This document shows positions 61,901-64,000 of a stretch of 64,000 nucleotides of DNA, piece after piece. The translations under genes and the position numbers were made by a program. The stretch is taken from contig NZ_AQGU01000029.1 of the NCBI RefSeq assembly GCF_014905615.1, forward strand, positions 744,001 through 808,000. The letters are read 5' to 3'. Numbering within the stretch: position 1 is the first letter of the stretch; each line of letters starts with the position of its first letter. The notes beneath the pieces are model-generated. The model was not told where the DNA came from, did not search any database, and worked only from the letters and a program-made list of their open reading frames with translations. Source of the DNA: Pseudoalteromonas aliena SW19. GTDB lineage: Bacteria > Pseudomonadota > Gammaproteobacteria > Enterobacterales > Alteromonadaceae.

Positions 61901-62033
61901 TATCGGTTGATGCGGTAATACGCGTCGCATAACTTGCGTCGGTATCTCCAGTAAAACCTTGATTTGCAATGGTACTTAGGTAGTTTTCGACAAGTTCTGT
62001 CGCGGCATCTTGCTGTGTAATTGTTGCTATCAT
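58986..62033 (-). CDS. ydiJ: D-2-hydroxyglutarate dehydrogenase YdiJ (FAD / Fe-S)
   Basis: A 1015-residue enzyme, about the length of E. coli YdiJ. The FAD-binding PCMH domain has LTFGPRGGGTGTNGQSLTPG and SGQGSLVYGKTSDHVLG; the FAD-C domain holds GMFGHVDAGVLHVRPALDMC and WGEHGKGYRSEY; an Fe-S domain has CNGNGICF, MCPSYKV and CLACKACTTACPIKVDVP; and a CCG-domain near the C-terminus reads LSHCTETTALP and NTGCCGMAGTYG. Oxidises D-2-hydroxyglutarate (and perhaps D-lactate) and passes electrons to the respiratory chain. Monocistronic. Confidence 0.92.
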   Translation of the reverse strand: MIATITQQDAATELVENYLSTIANQGFTGDTDASYATRITASTDNSVYQEIPQGVIFPKNEKDIQLALQTASRDPFLSLTFGPRGGGTGTNGQSLTPGIVVDLSRYMREILEINVDEGWVRVQTGVIKDQLNDFLKPYGFFFSPDLSTSNRATIGGMISTDASGQGSLVYGKTSDHVLGLTTYLVDGTPMCTSPIDIDKAQIIANQDSLIGNLYKTVLDISINERDAILAKFPRLNRFLTGYDLEHVVSDDLLTFDMSRLITGSEGSLGIVTEAKLNLTPIAEFKTLINIKYDSFDSALRHSPFLVDARATSVETVDSKVLNLAREDIIWNLVSDLITDVPNKDMQGLNMVEFNAVSNDDIKDKVDTLCKLLDECVANQTNGVIGYQLTSDKSDILKIYAMRKKSVGLLGNVKGSQKPLAFAEDTAVPPENLADYIVEFRALLDSHNLQYGMFGHVDAGVLHVRPALDMCDPEQEKLLRTISDQVVKLTAKYGGLMWGEHGKGYRSEYSSEFFGEHLYTQLRKIKTAFDPNNRINPGKICTPIDSEDSLVSVDGQKRSHFDKQISIEVKTSFNNAMTCNGNGICFNYDENSPMCPSYKVTGDRRNSPKGRASLMREWLRLQESKDVDLLEVEKQLNKGEVITWWERFVHSREKRKGIYDFSHEVKASMDECLACKACTTACPIKVDVPTFRSRFLNYYHSYYARPLKDYLVGNIENSAPLMAKFAKVVNPIVKTSLVSNVIKKTVGYVDTPQLSIPALSKRITKAQKFDFDLLNKLNAEQQSEYVLIVQDPFTSFYEAELVESFITLITQLGKKPMLLPFKPNGKPQHVKGFLHEFKVTAKNAAEFLNKLNDINAPLVGLDASLVMCYRDEYNTILENNRGEFNVQLAHEWLETQSFKLLSAKQNTDTEFTLLSHCTETTALPKAANVWQTIFNDIGLTLKTTNTGCCGMAGTYGHEAQNQDNSRALYEMSWKPIVDKNKPEQLLSTGFSCRSQVKRFEKFKPKHPIELLAQALK

Positions 62034-62178
62034 GACGGCGATATTTTAGGGCATTTGACTAATTATATCATGATGATGGCGAATAGAAATTGAAGATTTT
62101 ACAGTTTGTAACACTCTTTTAGTCGATTTTAATGCAGCTTAAATTATACTCAAGATAACGAGTAATTAGGTGTGTTAT

Positions 62179-62654
62179 ATGAAAAAATTACTATTACAGA
62201 TCAGTGGCGTGTTATTTATTTTGCTAGGGCTATTTTTTGCGGTTGTAGCTAGGGCGTGTTGACCTTTGGTTGTTGAATTTGCAGCAGTATGTTTGGTTTT
62301 TAGGCAAGGCAGAGCCTATGTAGTGTGGTTACTCCCCATAAATAGGCGATAACGCAGCATAAATACCAAACATGCGCTGCCCAATGGGTTCTTTCTAGGG
62401 ACGATTAACTCTTTGTTGCTCGGTTTTTACTTAGCCCGCTAGGTTACAAACCTCGCGCCGCGATTTAATCGCCCCTAGAATGAACAAATTTTAATCCACA
62501 AAGATCAACACGCCCTTGGCCTTCGCTTATATTTTTTATGGCCGGTTTATTATGTTTTTCGCCTTATTATCCTAAAGCGCGGCATTATTTATCGCTGTGC
62601 CAAAAGGTGTTAACTAAATCATGTGCTTATTTAGATAAAAAATTAGCCCGCTAA
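62179..62654 (+). pseudogene. Small membrane protein gene broken by MITE copy E
   Basis: ATG at 62179 opens KKLLLQISGVLFILLGLFFA and after 23 residues runs into the MITE at 62253, where the frame ends at a TGA. The frame resumes after the element as PSLIFFMAGLLCFSPYYPKA and ends at TAA 62652-62654. Deleting the MITE and one CTAG/CTTG copy joins the two parts in frame (GTA GCT TGG CCT TCG), giving a protein of about 70 residues with two hydrophobic segments. I do not recognise the family. Confidence 0.8.
62253..62514. mobile_element. MITE copy E, short subfamily
   Basis: Ends GGCGTGTTGACCTTT and AAAGATCAACACGCC differ at one position. Flanks are CTAG (62249-62252) and CTTG (62515-62518). It is about 262 bp long, missing the same internal segment as copy D between two TTGCT repeats. 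Confidence 0.92.
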
Positions 62655-62673
62655 TTTACTTTAATTGAGTATA

Positions 62674-62707
62674 AAAAAATGCCAGCAAAACATTGCTGGC
62701 ATTTTTT
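62674..62707 (-). terminator. Terminator of ppsA
   Basis: AAAAAATGCCAGC / GCTGGCATTTTTT, a perfect 13-bp stem over an 8-nt loop; bidirectional. Confidence 0.93.
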
Positions 62708-62724
62708 ATAGCTTACCTATTTAA

Positions 62725-64000
62725 TTACTTTGCTAATTTTTTAGCTAGGTATAACCATGTTTCTATTACTGTATCTGGATTTAGTGAAACAGAGTCAATG
62801 CCCTGCTCTACTAACCATGCTGCAAAGTCTTCGTGATCTGAAGGACCTTGGCCACAAATACCTACGTATTTTCCTTTTGCTTTAGCTGTTTTAATTGCCA
62901 TAGAAAGTAGCTTTTTAATTGCAGGGTCACGCTCATCAAATAAATGTGCGATTAACCCAGAATCACGATCAAGACCAAGTGTTAACTGTGTTAAATCATT
63001 AGAGCCGATAGAAAAACCATCAAACATTTCTAAAAATTCATCAGCAAGTAATGCATTTGAAGGTAGCTCACACATCATAATTACTTTAAGATCATTTTCG
63101 CCGCGTTTAAGGCCATGCTCTTCTAGTAATTCTATTACGCGTTTACCTTCTTCAAGGGTACGTACGAATGGGATCATGATTTCTATGTTAGCCATATCCA
63201 TGTCGTTTCTTACACGTTTAATAGCTTCACATTCTAGTGCAAAACAATCGCGGAAGTCTTCAGAGATATAACGTGCGGCACCACGAAAACCAATCATTGG
63301 GTTTTCTTCTTCCGGCTCGTATTGCTGGCCACCAACTAGGTTTGCGTACTCGTTTGATTTAAAATCAGACATACGCACAATTACACGCTCTGGTGCAAAA
63401 GCACACCCTAGAGTAGAAATACCTTCAACCAGTTTTGTTATGTAAAACTCCACTGGTGATTCGTAACCGGCAATCATATCAGTGATTTCTGCTTTTAATG
63501 CATCTGTTTGAGCATCAAAATTTAATAATGCTTTTGGATGAACGCCAATCATACGGTTGATAATAAATTCAACTCGCGCAAGGCCAACACCCGCATGCGG
63601 TAAGCGTGCAAAGTCAAAAGCACGATCGGGGTTACCCACGTTCATCATAACTTTCATTGGCAGTTCTGGCATTTTATCAACGCGCGACGTTAGTATTTCA
63701 AAATCTAAAATACCTTCGTAAATAAAGCCGGTATCGCCTTCGGCGCATGATACAGTGACTTCTTGACCCGCTTTAATTAAATCTGTTGCGTTACCACAAC
63801 CAACAACGGCTGGAATACCAAGTTCACGAGCAATGATTGCCGCGTGGCACGTACGACCACCACGATTTGTTACAATCGCTGCAGCACGTTTCATGATTGG
63901 TTCCCAATCAGGGTCGGTCATATCGGTTACTAAAATGTCGCCTACTTGTACTTGATCCATTTCTTTGATTGAATCAAGAACACGTACAACACCGCTACCA
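62725..64000 (-). CDS. ppsA: Phosphoenolpyruvate synthase, C-terminal part (partial)
   Basis: The frame is open from TAA at 62725 up to the window edge, so the N-terminus lies outside. The swivelling phosphohistidine domain has GGRTCHAAIIARELGIPAV with the catalytic His, followed by the PEP/pyruvate-binding barrel: RVEFIINRMIGVHP, MIPFVRTLEEGKRV, MMCELPSNALLADEFLEMFD, FSIGSNDLTQLTLGLDRDSG and GICGQGPSDHEDF with the active-site Cys. Converts pyruvate plus ATP into PEP for gluconeogenesis. The ATG at 63960 is internal. Confidence 0.95.
   Translation of the reverse strand, partial: GSGVVRVLDSIKEMDQVQVGDILVTDMTDPDWEPIMKRAAAIVTNRGGRTCHAAIIARELGIPAVVGCGNATDLIKAGQEVTVSCAEGDTGFIYEGILDFEILTSRVDKMPELPMKVMMNVGNPDRAFDFARLPHAGVGLARVEFIINRMIGVHPKALLNFDAQTDALKAEITDMIAGYESPVEFYITKLVEGISTLGCAFAPERVIVRMSDFKSNEYANLVGGQQYEPEEENPMIGFRGAARYISEDFRDCFALECEAIKRVRNDMDMANIEIMIPFVRTLEEGKRVIELLEEHGLKRGENDLKVIMMCELPSNALLADEFLEMFDGFSIGSNDLTQLTLGLDRDSGLIAHLFDERDPAIKKLLSMAIKTAKAKGKYVGICGQGPSDHEDFAAWLVEQGIDSVSLNPDTVIETWLYLAKKLAK

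Overview
The window is a piece of a low-GC marine gammaproteobacterial chromosome, most likely Pseudoalteromonas or a close Alteromonadales relative. This is inferred from minCDE of gammaproteobacterial type, a TonB2-type energy-transduction operon with an extended TtpC-like ExbB protein, abundant TonB receptors and GGDEF/EAL proteins, YcgL/YcgN families and the overall AT-rich codon use. No rRNA, tRNA, CRISPR array or prophage was seen.

Layout. 0-6.3 kb: the end of a discoidin-repeat secreted protein, minCDE, ycgL with an MltB-type lytic transglycosylase, and a GbsR/MarR regulator divergent from adhP. 6.3-13.4 kb: a Fur-box-associated TonB siderophore receptor, an amidohydrolase, a DUF885 lipoprotein, and ycgN with a SpoU-type RNA methyltransferase. 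13.4-16.4 kb: a repeat-rich island with a two-ORF IS5-family insertion sequence, three copies of a roughly 310-bp non-autonomous element (MITE) with CTAG flanks, a solute-binding-protein gene between them, and a second small repeat interrupted by one of the MITEs. 16.5-21 kb: a FucP-type sugar transporter, a chemoreceptor and a diguanylate cyclase. 21-31.3 kb: a complete TonB2-type system (DUF3450, ttpC, exbB, exbD, tonB, TPR protein) followed by a large lipoprotein and a TonB-dependent receptor. Both transcription units are preceded by CTGTCAT-type motifs set exactly 33 bp (3 x 11) apart, which looks like a shared PhoB regulon.

31.9-35.5 kb: an overlapping histidine kinase, response regulator and GGDEF-EAL operon. 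36-43.7 kb: asd, another diguanylate cyclase, a DUF748 protein, a one-domain voltage-gated channel with a calcium-channel-like filter, and a run of small genes. 43.7-47.9 kb: a LexA-controlled umuDC pair, and a MarR regulator divergent from a siderophore-interacting flavoprotein, then a luciferase-like oxidoreductase. 48.2-54.6 kb: two patatin-like lipases around an Lrp / ornithine cyclodeaminase / CtlX / alanine-type symporter cluster predicted to turn citrulline into proline. 54.8-55.4 kb: a BrnT toxin with a truncated BrnA-like antitoxin and an extra 53-residue ORF. 55.7-64 kb: a SYLF lipoprotein, a lone tyrosine recombinase overlapping a Na+/H+ antiporter, ydiJ, a small membrane-protein gene broken by a fifth MITE copy, and the 3' part of ppsA.

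The most informative signals are (1) the MITE family, whose ends and target-site choice match the resident IS and whose insertion at 62.25 kb can be reversed on paper to restore an open frame; (2) the paired 11-bp-phased Pho-like boxes that tie a whole TonB machine to its own receptor; (3) the BrnT system without an antitoxin DNA-binding domain; and (4) a prokaryotic channel with a Cav-like FEDWTD filter. All functional statements are from reading the sequence only; no database search was run.
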